From NCBI RefSeq assembly GCF_018771565.1, contig NZ_CP076326.1, positions 124,001 to 188,000 on the forward strand: DNA of 64,000 nt, written 5' to 3'. The stretch is from Thermoflexus hugenholtzii (GTDB lineage Bacteria > Chloroflexota > Anaerolineae > Thermoflexales > Thermoflexaceae). The notes beneath the pieces are model-generated. The model saw nothing but the letters and a program-made list of their open reading frames with translations, made no database searches and was not told the DNA's origin. Every line of letters starts with the position of its first letter. The stretch's first letter is position 1. This document shows positions 27,477 to 36,810 of this stretch, piece by piece. The translations under genes were made by a program, and so were the position numbers.

Positions 27477-27979
27477 ACGACGGACGGGCGGACGGGCCGG
27501 GGCTGACCCGGGAGGCGATCCTCGCCGCGCTGGAGGCGGTGAAGGATCCGGAGATCCCCACGGTCTCGGTGGTGGACCTGGGGTTGATCTACGACGTCCG
27601 GGTGGGCGATGACATGGTGGAGGTGGACTTCGCGCCCACCTTTGTGGGGTGTCCGGCCCTGCACGTGATGGAGCGGGAGATCGTCGAGCGCATCCAGGCC
27701 CTGGGGGCGCGGCGGGTTCAGGTGCGGCGGATATATCGGCCGCCGTGGACACCGGAACGGATGAGCGAGCGGGCACGACAGGCGCTTCGGGAGCTGGGGA
27801 TCGCGCCGCCCCGGCCGTCTGCGGGGGAGATCACCCCGGAGTTGCTGAAGGGGGTGCCGTGCCCCTTCTGCGGCTCCACGAGCACGCGGATGGAGAACCT
27901 CTTCGGGCCCACCTCGTGCCGCGCGCTGTTTTATTGTGAGGCATGCCGGCAGCCTTTTGAGGCCTTCAAGCCGCTGTAA
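27470..27979 (+). CDS. paaD: Phenylacetate-CoA epoxidase assembly protein PaaD
   Basis: PaaD (169 residues) is thought to help metal-centre assembly of the epoxidase. The N-terminal MIP18/DUF59 domain contains VKDPEIPTVSVVDLGLIYDV and the conserved Cys in TFVGCPALHVME; the C-terminal zinc ribbon has CPFCGSTSTRMENLFGPTSC and CEAC. ATG overlaps the paaC stop. No paaE (reductase) gene follows; the next gene is convergent and unrelated. Confidence 0.94.
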   Translation: MVNDGRADGPGLTREAILAALEAVKDPEIPTVSVVDLGLIYDVRVGDDMVEVDFAPTFVGCPALHVMEREIVERIQALGARRVQVRRIYRPPWTPERMSERARQALRELGIAPPRPSAGEITPELLKGVPCPFCGSTSTRMENLFGPTSCRALFYCEACRQPFEAFKPL

Positions 27980-28033
27980 GGTCCCGCGCGGGTGGGGATG
28001 TAGGCTCGTGCCTTTGTTTTCGGATCGTCCGCC

Positions 28034-29521
28034 TCAACGGGACTCCCCCCACCATACCTCCAGAAGCGGTCGTCCCTCCGTGTTCCAGTCTTCGGCGTCG
28101 GAGGACACGAAATATTTGCCGCTGTGATAAGCCGAATCGGCGCTGTAGAGGATCAGCCGCAGCGGCTCGCCCCGCGCATAGGCCTGCGCGACCGCATAGG
28201 AGACATCCCAGGTGCGGGGAACGCCAGGCCACCCCGGCCACTCGAGAAGGGGATCCACCCAGGCGCCGCCGACGTTCTCATATGCCAGCGGCGCGTTGTT
28301 CCAGGTGATGGTCTCCTCATCCCAATCCGCCGAGGCGATCAGCACCTGGATCCATGAAGGCCGGGCCTGTCCGGGATCCCCGGCGTTGCCGAACTGATGG
28401 AGGGTGAGCGTAGCCGAGATGATTGTCTTCCCCCGCGGAATCGCGTCCAGAGGGAAGGTCACGTAATATTTAGCGAAGCACGGCCAGTCAGCGACATCGG
28501 ATTGATTCTGGATGTTGAAGTCGGGCGCGTGGCCGTCGTTGCGGTTCCCCCATTCGTTCCAGATGTAGTGTTCATCGCCGGGACACTGGTTGGATGTGGT
28601 GCCGCCCACGTTGGCGTCCGGGACGAGGGGGCTGTTCCGCACAGGGCGGCGGATCCGGATGTAACCAGTCGGGACGGCGGTGGCGTGATAAGCGGGGAGG
28701 CCGAAGTGCAGAAAGCCCCAGCAGCTTGGGTCGTCCGGCGAGGCGGAGGGCGGCCAGGAGGTCTCCTCGAGGGGTGGATCTTCCATGGAATCCCGGTCAT
28801 GAACCCGAACGGCCAGCCGCCAGATGGTCCCCTCGGGGGGCGCGGAGGTCAGGCCCAGGCTGGAAAAGGGAATGGTGAAGCCCATGGCCCAGCCCCGGTC
28901 GCTCTCGCGGTCGTCGTTCAGGGCGTTTCCCCGCCAGCCCGGGACCGCGTTGAACGGAACGTGGATCGGCTTCCAGCCTTCGGCGCTTCCCCGCTCGACG
29001 TTCCGTCGAGACGGGCTGGGCTCGCTGTAGAGCTGGGCGACGAAGCGCCATGACGAAAGAGAAAGCCGATCGCCGCCGGAGGTGTCCAGCAGGATCGTTG
29101 CGGCGTCCCATTGCGTCAGCGTCTGCGGCGTGGGGTTCTCATCATACCAGAGGTGACGGTCAAAGATGGCCAGGTAGATGAAGAGCTCGCGGGCGTTGTA
29201 GCCCACGCGGATGTCGGTATAGTTCCGCGTGGGGGAGACCTGCCCGAACCAGGCGATGGCGCTCTGCTCGAAGGGGATCGGGCCTTCGAAGCGGGGGGCA
29301 TGAATCCGAGGCAACATCTCAGGGGCACAGAGATCCCGGAGCGCAGGGGTGGCGGAAAGGGTTGGAGATGAGGACGGGAGCGTTCCTTCGGTCAAGGTGG
29401 GGGAAGGAGACGGGGGCCGTCGCGAGCGGAGCAGCAAGCCCATCCCCATCAGCGTGAGGATGCCCAGCGTGATGAGCCATCCGACCGGGAGCGATCGACC
29501 TCTTCTCGTTTCAAAGGACAT
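28034..29521 (-). CDS. Membrane-anchored protein with CBM9-like and DNRLRE domains
   Basis: A 495-residue protein probably displayed outside the cell. One transmembrane segment near residues 15-32 (VGWLITLGILTLMGMGLLL) acts as signal anchor, followed by a Ser/Pro/Thr-rich linker. Residues about 75-290 resemble family 9 carbohydrate-binding modules (DIRVGYNARELFIYLAIFDRHLWYD, then GWAMGFTIPFSSLGL and WRLAVRVHDRD). The C-terminal part resembles DNRLRE/TGF-propeptide-like adhesive domains (ISATLTLHQFGNAG, WDEETITWNNAPL, ILYSAD). Start chosen at the ATG preceded by GAGGAGGAGCTTC. Function unknown; adhesion or polysaccharide binding is plausible. Confidence 0.7.
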   Translation of the reverse strand: MSFETRRGRSLPVGWLITLGILTLMGMGLLLRSRRPPSPSPTLTEGTLPSSSPTLSATPALRDLCAPEMLPRIHAPRFEGPIPFEQSAIAWFGQVSPTRNYTDIRVGYNARELFIYLAIFDRHLWYDENPTPQTLTQWDAATILLDTSGGDRLSLSSWRFVAQLYSEPSPSRRNVERGSAEGWKPIHVPFNAVPGWRGNALNDDRESDRGWAMGFTIPFSSLGLTSAPPEGTIWRLAVRVHDRDSMEDPPLEETSWPPSASPDDPSCWGFLHFGLPAYHATAVPTGYIRIRRPVRNSPLVPDANVGGTTSNQCPGDEHYIWNEWGNRNDGHAPDFNIQNQSDVADWPCFAKYYVTFPLDAIPRGKTIISATLTLHQFGNAGDPGQARPSWIQVLIASADWDEETITWNNAPLAYENVGGAWVDPLLEWPGWPGVPRTWDVSYAVAQAYARGEPLRLILYSADSAYHSGKYFVSSDAEDWNTEGRPLLEVWWGESR

Positions 29522-29697
29522 GAAGCTCCTCCTCGGGCCAACGAATGCGCACATGGGCTACCATACCGGCGCTTCAGCGCGGCGTCAAAGGGCGTGTGGG
29601 ATCCGGCAAGCATCGGGAGCTCCGATGAGGAGGGAGCCGGGTGATGGGCGTCGGTCCCGTGCGCTCATCGGATGACGATCCTGGGAGGGAGGAAGGG

Positions 29698-30555
29698 ATG
29701 CGCGCGGGGGATATGGCGATCCTGCTGGCGCTGGGGGCCATCTGGGGGGCCTCGTATCTCTTTTTCGCCCTTGGGGTGCGGACGATCCCGCCGTTCACGT
29801 TCGTGGCGGGACGGCTGTTGATCGCCGCCGCCCTCCTCGGGCTGTTCCGACGGCTCCGTCCGGGCCCCCGGGCGGATCCGCCCTGGGGGACCTATCTGGT
29901 GATGGGGGCCTTCAACGCCGCGCTTCCCCACACGCTGGTCGCCTGGAGCGAGCGGACCATCGCCAGCGGGCTGGCGGGGGTGCTGATCGCCACCATGCCC
30001 CTCTGGGCCGCCGGGTTCACGGCCATCGGGTTGCGGGAGGAGCGACCCTCGCGGCGCCAGCTGGCCGGGCTGCTCCTGGGCTTCCTGGGGATCCTGGTCC
30101 TGTTGTTCCCGGACCTGCGGCGGGCGGCTCATGCGCATCTGCTCAGCGAGGGGGCCGTGGTAGCAGCCGCCATCTCGTATGCCGCAGCCACCGTCTACGC
30201 CCGACGGGCGCTGCGGGGGGTCCCGCCGGTGGACGCGGCCATCGGGCAGCTGGGATGCGGTGGATGGATGGCGCTCCCCTTGAGCCTGCTCCTGGATCGG
30301 CCGTGGGCGCTCTCCCCGGCCCCTGAGTCCCTCGCCGCCCTGATCCTTCTGGCGGTCCTGGGCACGGCGATCGCTTACGTGATGTATTATGCGCTGCTCG
30401 AGCGGACCGGGGTGATCGGGGTTTCCCTGGTGGTGTATCTCAATCCGATCTTCGCGGTGCTCTGGGGGGCGCTATGGCTCGGCGAGCCCCTCTCAGGGTG
30501 GCTTCTCGCAGGCCTGGCGCTGATCCTGGCCGGGGTGTTTCTGGCCGGGCGGTGA
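29698..30555 (+). CDS. EamA/DMT family permease
   Basis: A 285-residue inner-membrane transporter with ten predicted helices in two EamA repeats: ILLALGAIWGASYLFFALG starts the first, and VVAAAISYAAATVYARRAL with ALLERTGVIGVSLVVYLNPIFAVLWGALWLGE in the second. Family members export metabolites such as amino acids; the substrate cannot be told from sequence. Start is the ATG after GGGAGGGAGGAAGGG. Divergent from the DNRLRE gene. Confidence 0.9.
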   Translation: MRAGDMAILLALGAIWGASYLFFALGVRTIPPFTFVAGRLLIAAALLGLFRRLRPGPRADPPWGTYLVMGAFNAALPHTLVAWSERTIASGLAGVLIATMPLWAAGFTAIGLREERPSRRQLAGLLLGFLGILVLLFPDLRRAAHAHLLSEGAVVAAAISYAAATVYARRALRGVPPVDAAIGQLGCGGWMALPLSLLLDRPWALSPAPESLAALILLAVLGTAIAYVMYYALLERTGVIGVSLVVYLNPIFAVLWGALWLGEPLSGWLLAGLALILAGVFLAGR

Positions 30556-30648
30556 GCGCCCAGACCGACAACCGATGGGTCCGGGCGCCCGCCGCGCCGG
30601 AGCGATCCGAGACCGCAAGGGATCGGCCTGCATCGACCCGGACTCCGG

Positions 30649-33426
30649 TCACGGGGTGGGCAGCGGCGTCAGCGGAAGCGTCGGCAGGGGGATCGGCGTC
30701 GGCGCGGGCGTGGCCTCCTCCGGTGTCGGGGTGGGGAGCGGCGTAGGCGTGACGGTCGGGATCGGCGTGGGTGTGGGGACGATCCCGTTGTCCACGTAGG
30801 TCCGCACCTCTCCGACGAAGACCTGCCCGGCGCGGTTGAAGGCGGTCACCCGCAGGGCATACCACCCCGTGGGCAGCCCGGAGGTATCCCAGACGGTGAT
30901 CTGGCCATCGCGGACCGGCGCCAGATGCGGGCCGCTCAGCCACTGCCAGGCGACGCCGTCCGCCCCCACGATGCCCCATTCCACATTGTAGTAGGCGAAG
31001 TCCGGGATCCATACCGTCCCCTGCACGGGGACGATGCCTCGGACCACGGTGCTTTCGTTGGGCCATCGGATGATGACCTGGGGGATGGCCGCAGTGCAGA
31101 CCTCGCTGGGCGGCTGAGGGATCTGACGCTGCTCGGCCCACCAGCGCCCTTCCTCGGGCACGATGTAGAACACCCGCTCGATGGGCGGGCCCGGGCAACC
31201 CTCGGCGTAACGCAGCCCGGTGGCCCCGTCCAGGACCACGAGCTGCCAGAGGTCATGCTCCGGGCCGGGCGGGGGCTGATCGGCGGCGAAGACCTCCACC
31301 CGCCGCCGGTCGGGGGGGCAGTAGGGCGAGGGCCGCGTCCCCGAATCCAGACAGATCTCCAGCTCGATGATCCCGGGCGGCCGGCGGAACTCCCGGGGCG
31401 GCAGGTTCAGGATGCGATGGGCCTCTTCCATCACATCATGCCAGACCGGCGCCGCGCCGGTGATGCCGGTGACCCCCTTCATCTCCGAGTTGTCGGCGTT
31501 GCCCACCCAGACCCCGACCACCAGATCCGGGCTGTAGCCCAGCGTCCAGTTGTCCCGGAAGTCGTTGGTGGTCCCCGTCTTGGCGGCCGCCGGCCGTGAG
31601 AGCTTGAGCGGGCTGTTGGGCCCGAAGGCGGCCTTGCGGGCCTCGTTGTCGGAGAGGATATGGGTGATGAGATAGGCGTGCTCCGGGCGCATCACCGGCT
31701 GCCCCGGCGGCGGCGTGTATTCGTAGAGCACGCGGCCGAAGGCATCGGTGATCCGACGGACCGGAACCGGGGGCACGCGCCGGCCTTCGTTGGCGAAGGC
31801 CGCATACAGCCCGACCATCTCCAGCAAGGGCACCTCGCCGCCGCCCAGGGTGAGGGAAAGCCCGTAATCCGGCCGGGTGAGGGTGGTGATGCCCAGATCC
31901 CGGGCCCGCTGGAGGAAGGCCGGCAGCCCCACGAAGGCCAGGGCCTTCACCGCCGGGACGTTGTAAGAGTTCCCCAGCGCATAGCGCACGGTGACCGGCC
32001 CGTGGAAGCGGCGATCATAGTTGACCGGCTCGTAGAATCGCCCCGGCCCGTCCGGGAAGCGGGTCGGCACGTCCCAGATCAGGGTGGCGGGGGTCCACCC
32101 CTTTTCGAAGGCCACGAGGTAGGTCAACGGTTTGATGGAGGAGCCCGGCTGGCGGGGGACGATGGCCATGTTGATCTGGCCGCCGTGGGCGGCGTCGTTG
32201 TAATCGGGGCTCCCCACCATGGCCAGGATCTCACCGGTGCGGGGATCCAGGATCACCACGGCCCCGTTGTGGACGTTCTTATCGGCCAGCTTGGCCAGGT
32301 GCTCCCGCAGGACGCGGGTCGCCATCCGCTGGAGGCGGAGGTCCAGGGTGGTCTCCACCCGCAGCCCGCCCCGGTGGAGGGTCTGGGGGTCCAGGCCGAA
32401 GGTCTGTTCCAGCCACTGCAGCACATAGAGGGCGAAATGGGGCGCCTCGGGGGCGGGGGAGGCGGCCGGGGGCTTCTGGAAGGGATACGCCTGCATCTCC
32501 CGGGCGGCGGCCTCTGCCTGCTCCGGGGTGATGAAGCCGGCCTCCACCATCAGCCGGAGCACGTCCCGCTGACGCCGCAGGGCCCGCTCCCGACCCTCTG
32601 GGGTGAAGGGATCATACAGGGCCGGGGCCTGGGGGAGCCCGGCCAGGAAGGAGGCCTCCGCCAGGGTGAGGTCTTTGGCCGGCTTCCCGAAGTAGGTGCG
32701 GGCGGCGGCCTCCACGCCATAGGCCAGGTTCCCGTAGTAGATGGTGTTGAGATAGATCTCCAGGATCTGCTCCCGGGGGTAACGGCGGGTGATCTCCGCG
32801 GCCAGCACCGCCTCCTTGATCTTGCGCCGCAGCGTCCGCTCCGGGGAGATGATCAGATTGCGCACCAGCTGCTGGGGGATGGTGCTGGCGCCGCTGACCA
32901 CCTCCCCCTCCCGGATCGCCTGGTAGATCGCCCGGACGATGGCGATGGGGTCGAACCCCGGATGTTGCCAGAACCGGGGGTCCTCGGTGGCCACAGTGGC
33001 CCGGATCAGCCAGGGGGAGATCTCCGAGAGGCGGACCAGCTGGCGGCGCCCGCTCTGGGGGTCGGCGATCTCCCCGATCAGCTCCCCGTTGCGGTCCGTG
33101 AGCACCAGCGAGGTGGAGAGGTTCAGGGCTCGCTCCTGGAGCGTTTCCGGCGGCGGCAGCTGCATGGCCACATAGACGTAGCCGGCCAGGGCGGCCACGC
33201 TCCCCGCGGCGCCCAGCAGGATCAGGATCAGCAACCCAGCGAGGATGCGCCGGCCCCAGGGGCGGCGGGAGGCCGCCGGGGTGGCGCGGGGCGGACGCGG
33301 CGGCCCTCCCGACGGCCCTCCCGCCGTCGGCCGCGGTGGGATCCGCTGCGTGCGATCCCGGCCCGGCACCCACCAGCCGGCCGTCTCGCTCACATCCCCG
33401 GTCGGATGCGGCCAATGCTCGCTCAT
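30649..33426 (-). CDS. Class A penicillin-binding protein (glycosyltransferase/transpeptidase)
   Basis: A 925-residue bifunctional peptidoglycan synthase. A proline-rich cytoplasmic N-terminus precedes a transmembrane helix (about residues 60-90). The GT51 domain shows ATEDPRFWQHPGFDP (catalytic Glu), SGASTIPQQLVRN, and EILEIYLNTIYYGNLAYGVEAAA. The transpeptidase domain has SSIKPLTY (SxxK), NSYNVPAVKAL (SxN), and AAKTGTTNDFRD (KTG). The C-terminus adds a beta-rich domain similar to Ig/bacterial surface modules and ends in a long Pro-Thr repeat tail, as often seen in Chloroflexota wall enzymes. 52 bases downstream of the uracil-DNA glycosylase gene, same strand. Confidence 0.95.
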   Translation of the reverse strand: MSEHWPHPTGDVSETAGWWVPGRDRTQRIPPRPTAGGPSGGPPRPPRATPAASRRPWGRRILAGLLILILLGAAGSVAALAGYVYVAMQLPPPETLQERALNLSTSLVLTDRNGELIGEIADPQSGRRQLVRLSEISPWLIRATVATEDPRFWQHPGFDPIAIVRAIYQAIREGEVVSGASTIPQQLVRNLIISPERTLRRKIKEAVLAAEITRRYPREQILEIYLNTIYYGNLAYGVEAAARTYFGKPAKDLTLAEASFLAGLPQAPALYDPFTPEGRERALRRQRDVLRLMVEAGFITPEQAEAAAREMQAYPFQKPPAASPAPEAPHFALYVLQWLEQTFGLDPQTLHRGGLRVETTLDLRLQRMATRVLREHLAKLADKNVHNGAVVILDPRTGEILAMVGSPDYNDAAHGGQINMAIVPRQPGSSIKPLTYLVAFEKGWTPATLIWDVPTRFPDGPGRFYEPVNYDRRFHGPVTVRYALGNSYNVPAVKALAFVGLPAFLQRARDLGITTLTRPDYGLSLTLGGGEVPLLEMVGLYAAFANEGRRVPPVPVRRITDAFGRVLYEYTPPPGQPVMRPEHAYLITHILSDNEARKAAFGPNSPLKLSRPAAAKTGTTNDFRDNWTLGYSPDLVVGVWVGNADNSEMKGVTGITGAAPVWHDVMEEAHRILNLPPREFRRPPGIIELEICLDSGTRPSPYCPPDRRRVEVFAADQPPPGPEHDLWQLVVLDGATGLRYAEGCPGPPIERVFYIVPEEGRWWAEQRQIPQPPSEVCTAAIPQVIIRWPNESTVVRGIVPVQGTVWIPDFAYYNVEWGIVGADGVAWQWLSGPHLAPVRDGQITVWDTSGLPTGWYALRVTAFNRAGQVFVGEVRTYVDNGIVPTPTPIPTVTPTPLPTPTPEEATPAPTPIPLPTLPLTPLPTP

Positions 33427-33478
33427 GGACGGCTCCCCCAGCGCTGGATGCTCCGAAAGCGGCGCGGCCTTCTTCTCC

Positions 33479-34162
33479 TCAATCCTTCAGCAGGCGTCTC
33501 ACCGTCTCCCAGACGGCGTCGAACATCTCCGACGTCAGGCGACCGGTCTGCGTGTTCTGGCGACTGGGATGATAGGAGGTGATCAGAACGGGCCACCCGG
33601 GTCCCAGGGGATGCACCGCCCCGTGGCGGAAGGCCGGGCGTGGCCCCTCGTAACCCAGCTCCCGCAACGCCCGTATGAACCCCTCCGTGGCGATCTGCCC
33701 CAGGGTGACCACGACCTGCAGGCGGGGGAGCGCCCGGAGCTCCCGCACCAGATACGGCCGGCACCGCGCCCGTTCCTCGGGGGACGGCTGGTTGTCGGGC
33801 GGTGCGCAGCGCACCACCGCGGTGAGATAGACGTCCCGCAGGACCAGCCCGTCCTCCCGATGGGTGGAGGTGGGCTGGTTGGCGAAGCCGGCGCGATACA
33901 GGGCGGCGATCAGGAAATCCCCCGAGCCGTCCCCGGTGAACATGCGCCCGGTCCGGTTCGCCCCGTGGGCGGCCGGCGCCAGGCCCACCACCAGCACCCG
34001 GGCCTGGGGGTCGCCGAAACCGGGGACCGGCCGGCCCCAGTATTCCCAGTCCCGAAATTGTCGCCGCTTGCGCCGGGCCACCGCCTCCCGATAGGCCACC
34101 AGCCGCGGGCACCGCCGGCAGGCGATCACCTCCCGGGCGATCTCCTCCAGGGATTCTCCCAC
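33479..34162 (-). CDS. Uracil-DNA glycosylase, family 5 (UdgB-like)
   Basis: A 227-residue DNA-repair enzyme that removes uracil and other deaminated bases. Motif GLAPAAHGANRTGRMFTGDGSG replaces the family 4 form and is the family 5 (UDGb) signature, which lacks the usual acidic catalytic residue; motif 2 is HPSRQNTQTGRLT. Cysteines at CRRC near the N-terminus and in VVRCAPP..RCRPY match the iron-sulfur cluster ligands of families 4 and 5. Family known mainly from thermophiles. Start codon GTG. Confidence 0.88.
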   Translation of the reverse strand: MGESLEEIAREVIACRRCPRLVAYREAVARRKRRQFRDWEYWGRPVPGFGDPQARVLVVGLAPAAHGANRTGRMFTGDGSGDFLIAALYRAGFANQPTSTHREDGLVLRDVYLTAVVRCAPPDNQPSPEERARCRPYLVRELRALPRLQVVVTLGQIATEGFIRALRELGYEGPRPAFRHGAVHPLGPGWPVLITSYHPSRQNTQTGRLTSEMFDAVWETVRRLLKD

Positions 34163-34275
34163 CGATCCCGCCCCTCCTGTTCAGGCTATCTGTATTCTAA
34201 TCCCGGACCGGCCCCGCCTCCGGGTAAAATACAGTAAAGCGGTCGGATGGCAGAACTTCACGTTTGGAGGCCCCG

Positions 34276-35223
34276 ATGGAAGCATTGATCAGCATGCTGG
34301 TCCTGGTGCTCTGTGTCGGCCTGATCCTCCTCGCCCTCCTCGGCTCCATGATCCGCATCGTCCCCGAATACCAGCGCCTGGTGGTCTTCCGTCTGGGGAA
34401 GGTCATCGGCGCCAAGGGGCCGGGCCTGGTGCTCCTCATCCCCGTTGTGGACCGCGCCATCACCGTGGACCTGCGGGAGCAGTTCCGCGAGATCCCCCAG
34501 CAGACCTCCATCACCAAGGACAACGCCCCCATCGGCATCGACTTCCTGATCTACTGGCGGGTAGTGGATCCGGTCCAGAGCGTGGTGCAGGTGCGGGACT
34601 TCGTCTCGGCGGCGGTGGGGATCGCCACCACCACGTTGCGGGCGGTGATCGGGGACATCCTGCTGGACGACGTGCTGGCCAAGCGGGAATACATCAACCA
34701 GGCCCTGCGGGTGAAGCTGGACGAGGTGACGGAGCGCTGGGGGGTGAAGGTCACCGCCGTGGAGATCCGGGAGATCCAGCCGCCCCGGGACGTGCTGGAG
34801 GCGATGACCCGGCAGATGTCGGCGGAGCGCAACCGCCGGGCCCTGGTGACGGAGGCCGACGGCAAGCGGGAGGCGGCGGTGAAGGTGGCCGAGGGCGAGA
34901 AGCAGGCGGCCATCCTGAAGGCGGAAGGGGAGAAGGAAGCCGCCATCCTGCGAGCCCAGGGGGAGCGGGAGGCCCAGATCCTGCGGGCGGAGGGGTTCGC
35001 CCTGGCCCTGGAACGGATCTTCAGCGTGGCCCGCACCCTCGACGCCAACACGATGACCCTCCAGTATCTGGAGGCCCTCAAGGCCCTGGGAGCCAGCCCC
35101 GCCACCAAGTTCGTCTTCCCGATGGAGTTCACCCGGCTGGTGGCTCCCCTCTCGAACCTGATGGGAGACGCCGGCGCCCGGGCCTCCGGGGAGGGCGCCG
35201 CGCCGGGCGGAGCTTCCGGGTAG
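34276..35223 (+). CDS. SPFH/Band 7 membrane protein (stomatin/paraslipin-like)
   Basis: A 315-residue protein with an N-terminal membrane helix (LISMLVLVLCVGLILLALLGSMI) and an SPFH domain: VPEYQRLVVFRLGKVIGAKGPGLVLLIPVVDRA, then VDLREQF.EIPQQTSITKDNAPIGIDFLIYWRVVDP. A heptad-rich segment of EAAILKAEGEKEAAILRAQGE repeats (about residues 200-245) forms the family's coiled coil. Such proteins build membrane microdomain scaffolds. No NfeD partner gene is adjacent. The ATG after TTGGAGGCCCCG is preferred to an upstream TTG. Confidence 0.9.
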   Translation: MEALISMLVLVLCVGLILLALLGSMIRIVPEYQRLVVFRLGKVIGAKGPGLVLLIPVVDRAITVDLREQFREIPQQTSITKDNAPIGIDFLIYWRVVDPVQSVVQVRDFVSAAVGIATTTLRAVIGDILLDDVLAKREYINQALRVKLDEVTERWGVKVTAVEIREIQPPRDVLEAMTRQMSAERNRRALVTEADGKREAAVKVAEGEKQAAILKAEGEKEAAILRAQGEREAQILRAEGFALALERIFSVARTLDANTMTLQYLEALKALGASPATKFVFPMEFTRLVAPLSNLMGDAGARASGEGAAPGGASG

Positions 35224-35237
35224 GAGGGACCCGGGGG

Positions 35238-36176
35238 ATGGCGGCGCGCATCCTGGACGGGCGGGCGATGGCGGCCCGCTGGCGGGCGTGGGTCAAAGCC
35301 CAGGTGGAGGCCTTCCGGGCCCGCACCGGGCAGGTCCCTGGCCTGGTCACCGTCCTCATCGGCGATCACCCGGCCTCCCGGACCTACGTCCAGGCCAAGC
35401 AGAAAGCGTGCGCGGAGGTGGGGATCCGCGCCTTCGGCGAGCATCTCCCCGCCGACGTGGATCCGGAGACGGTGCGGGAGCGCGTGCAGGCCCTCGCTGC
35501 CCGCCCCGAGATCCACGGCATCCTGATCCAGCTGCCCCTCCCATCGCACCTCGATGAGGAGGAGATCCTGGGGGCCATCCCGCCGGAGAAGGATGTGGAC
35601 GGCTTCCATCCGGCGAACCTGGGACGGCTGGGCTTGAAGGGGAAGGATCCCTGTTTCATCCCCTGCACCCCTCTGGGGATCCTGGCCATGCTGCAGGAGG
35701 CCGGGATCCCCATCGCCGGACGCCACGCTGTGGTCCTGGGGCGCAGCCGCATCGTGGGGCTTCCCATGGCGCTGTTGCTGTTGCGGCTGGACGCCACCGT
35801 GACCCTCTGTCATTCCCGGACCCCCAATCTGGCGTCGCTGGCGCGGCAGGCGGACCTGCTGATCGCCGCCGTGGGGCGCCCGGGCCTGGTGCGGAGGGAG
35901 ATGGTGCGCCCGGGGGCGGTGGTGATCGATGTGGGGATCAACCGGGTGCCGGACCCCCAGGATCCGCGGGGTTATCGGCTGGTGGGGGACGTGGCCTTCG
36001 AGGAGGTGGCGCCCATTGCGGGCGCCATCACGCCGGTCCCCGGCGGGGTGGGCCCCATGACGGTCGCCATGTTGCTGGTCAACACCCTCAAGGCCGCCCA
36101 GCGTCAGGTGGAGGGTGCCGCCTCCCCCTGGCTCCCCGTGAGCCCGGCGCCGGAGCAGCCGGGCGGGGTCCAATAG
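35238..36176 (+). CDS. folD: Bifunctional methylenetetrahydrofolate dehydrogenase/cyclohydrolase FolD
   Basis: FolD (312 residues) interconverts methylene-, methenyl- and formyl-tetrahydrofolate in the cytoplasm. SRTYVQAKQKACAEVGI (catalytic Tyr and Lys), GILIQLPLP, PEKDVDGFHPANLGRL, CTPLGILAML, VVLGRSRIVGLPMALLL (dinucleotide site) and the C-terminal ITPVPGGVGPMTVAMLL are all present. The last about 20 residues are extra. Starts 14 bases after the Band 7 gene. Confidence 0.96.
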   Translation: MAARILDGRAMAARWRAWVKAQVEAFRARTGQVPGLVTVLIGDHPASRTYVQAKQKACAEVGIRAFGEHLPADVDPETVRERVQALAARPEIHGILIQLPLPSHLDEEEILGAIPPEKDVDGFHPANLGRLGLKGKDPCFIPCTPLGILAMLQEAGIPIAGRHAVVLGRSRIVGLPMALLLLRLDATVTLCHSRTPNLASLARQADLLIAAVGRPGLVRREMVRPGAVVIDVGINRVPDPQDPRGYRLVGDVAFEEVAPIAGAITPVPGGVGPMTVAMLLVNTLKAAQRQVEGAASPWLPVSPAPEQPGGVQ

Positions 36177-36185
36177 CGGAAGGCG

Positions 36186-36767
36186 TCACGCTTCCGGTGG
36201 CTTCCAGCCGATCACCCAGAGGCGAAAGGAGCGGGCGTCGCGCTCGATTCGGGTCTGCAGATCGGAGGAGCGGGCCAGGGCTTCGATGACCTCCCCGGGG
36301 AGGAAGCGGCTTCGCAGCCCGAGCAACCGCTCCAGGAGGGCGATCCCTTTCACCGGCCACCGGCCGATGTCCGGCTCCTCGATCACCAGACGTCCGCCCG
36401 GCCGGAGCACCCGGGCGGCCTCCCGGATGGCGGCCCCGGCGTCGATGAAGTGGTGCAGGGCGTCGACGATGATCACCCGGTCGAAGGAGGCATTGGGGAA
36501 GGGCAGCCGCTCGGCCAGGGCCTGCACGGGGAGGAGCCCGGGGCGGCGTCGCGCCACCCGGAGCATCCCCTGGGCGGCGTCCGCCACCACCGCGGCGCTG
36601 ACCTGACCGCGTAATGCCCAGGCCACCCGACCGGTCCCCCCGCCGAGGTCCAGCAGCCGTCCTTCCGCCGGGAGGACGAGATGGTGGGCCAGAGGCTCCG
36701 GATCCAGGAAGCGGATCGCCGCGTCGTAGAAGGGCGCCACCCATTCGAACAGCCAGTTGGATCCCAT
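36186..36767 (-). CDS. Class I SAM-dependent methyltransferase
   Basis: A 193-residue methyltransferase of the UbiE/Methyltransf_11 type. Motif I is LLDLGGGTGRVAWAL, the acidic end of strand 2 is AVVADAAQGML, and VIIVDALHHFID with VLRPGGRLVIEEPD supply the later motifs. The N-terminus WLFEWVAPFYDAAI is like menaquinone/ubiquinone-type methyltransferases. Substrate unknown. ATG start preferred to the GTG one codon earlier because of spacing to GACGGAGCG. Convergent with folD. Confidence 0.85.
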   Translation of the reverse strand: MGSNWLFEWVAPFYDAAIRFLDPEPLAHHLVLPAEGRLLDLGGGTGRVAWALRGQVSAAVVADAAQGMLRVARRRPGLLPVQALAERLPFPNASFDRVIIVDALHHFIDAGAAIREAARVLRPGGRLVIEEPDIGRWPVKGIALLERLLGLRSRFLPGEVIEALARSSDLQTRIERDARSFRLWVIGWKPPEA

Positions 36768-36810
36768 CACGCGCTCCGTCTTTCAGGGGGTTGCGGTGCA
36801 ATGATAATTT

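Noticed and set aside
30649..33426. Long plus-strand frames opposite the penicillin-binding protein gene as a real gene
   Set aside because: Composition (Gly, Pro, Arg, His rich) and lack of any domain show they are shadows; the minus strand encodes an unmistakable PBP.
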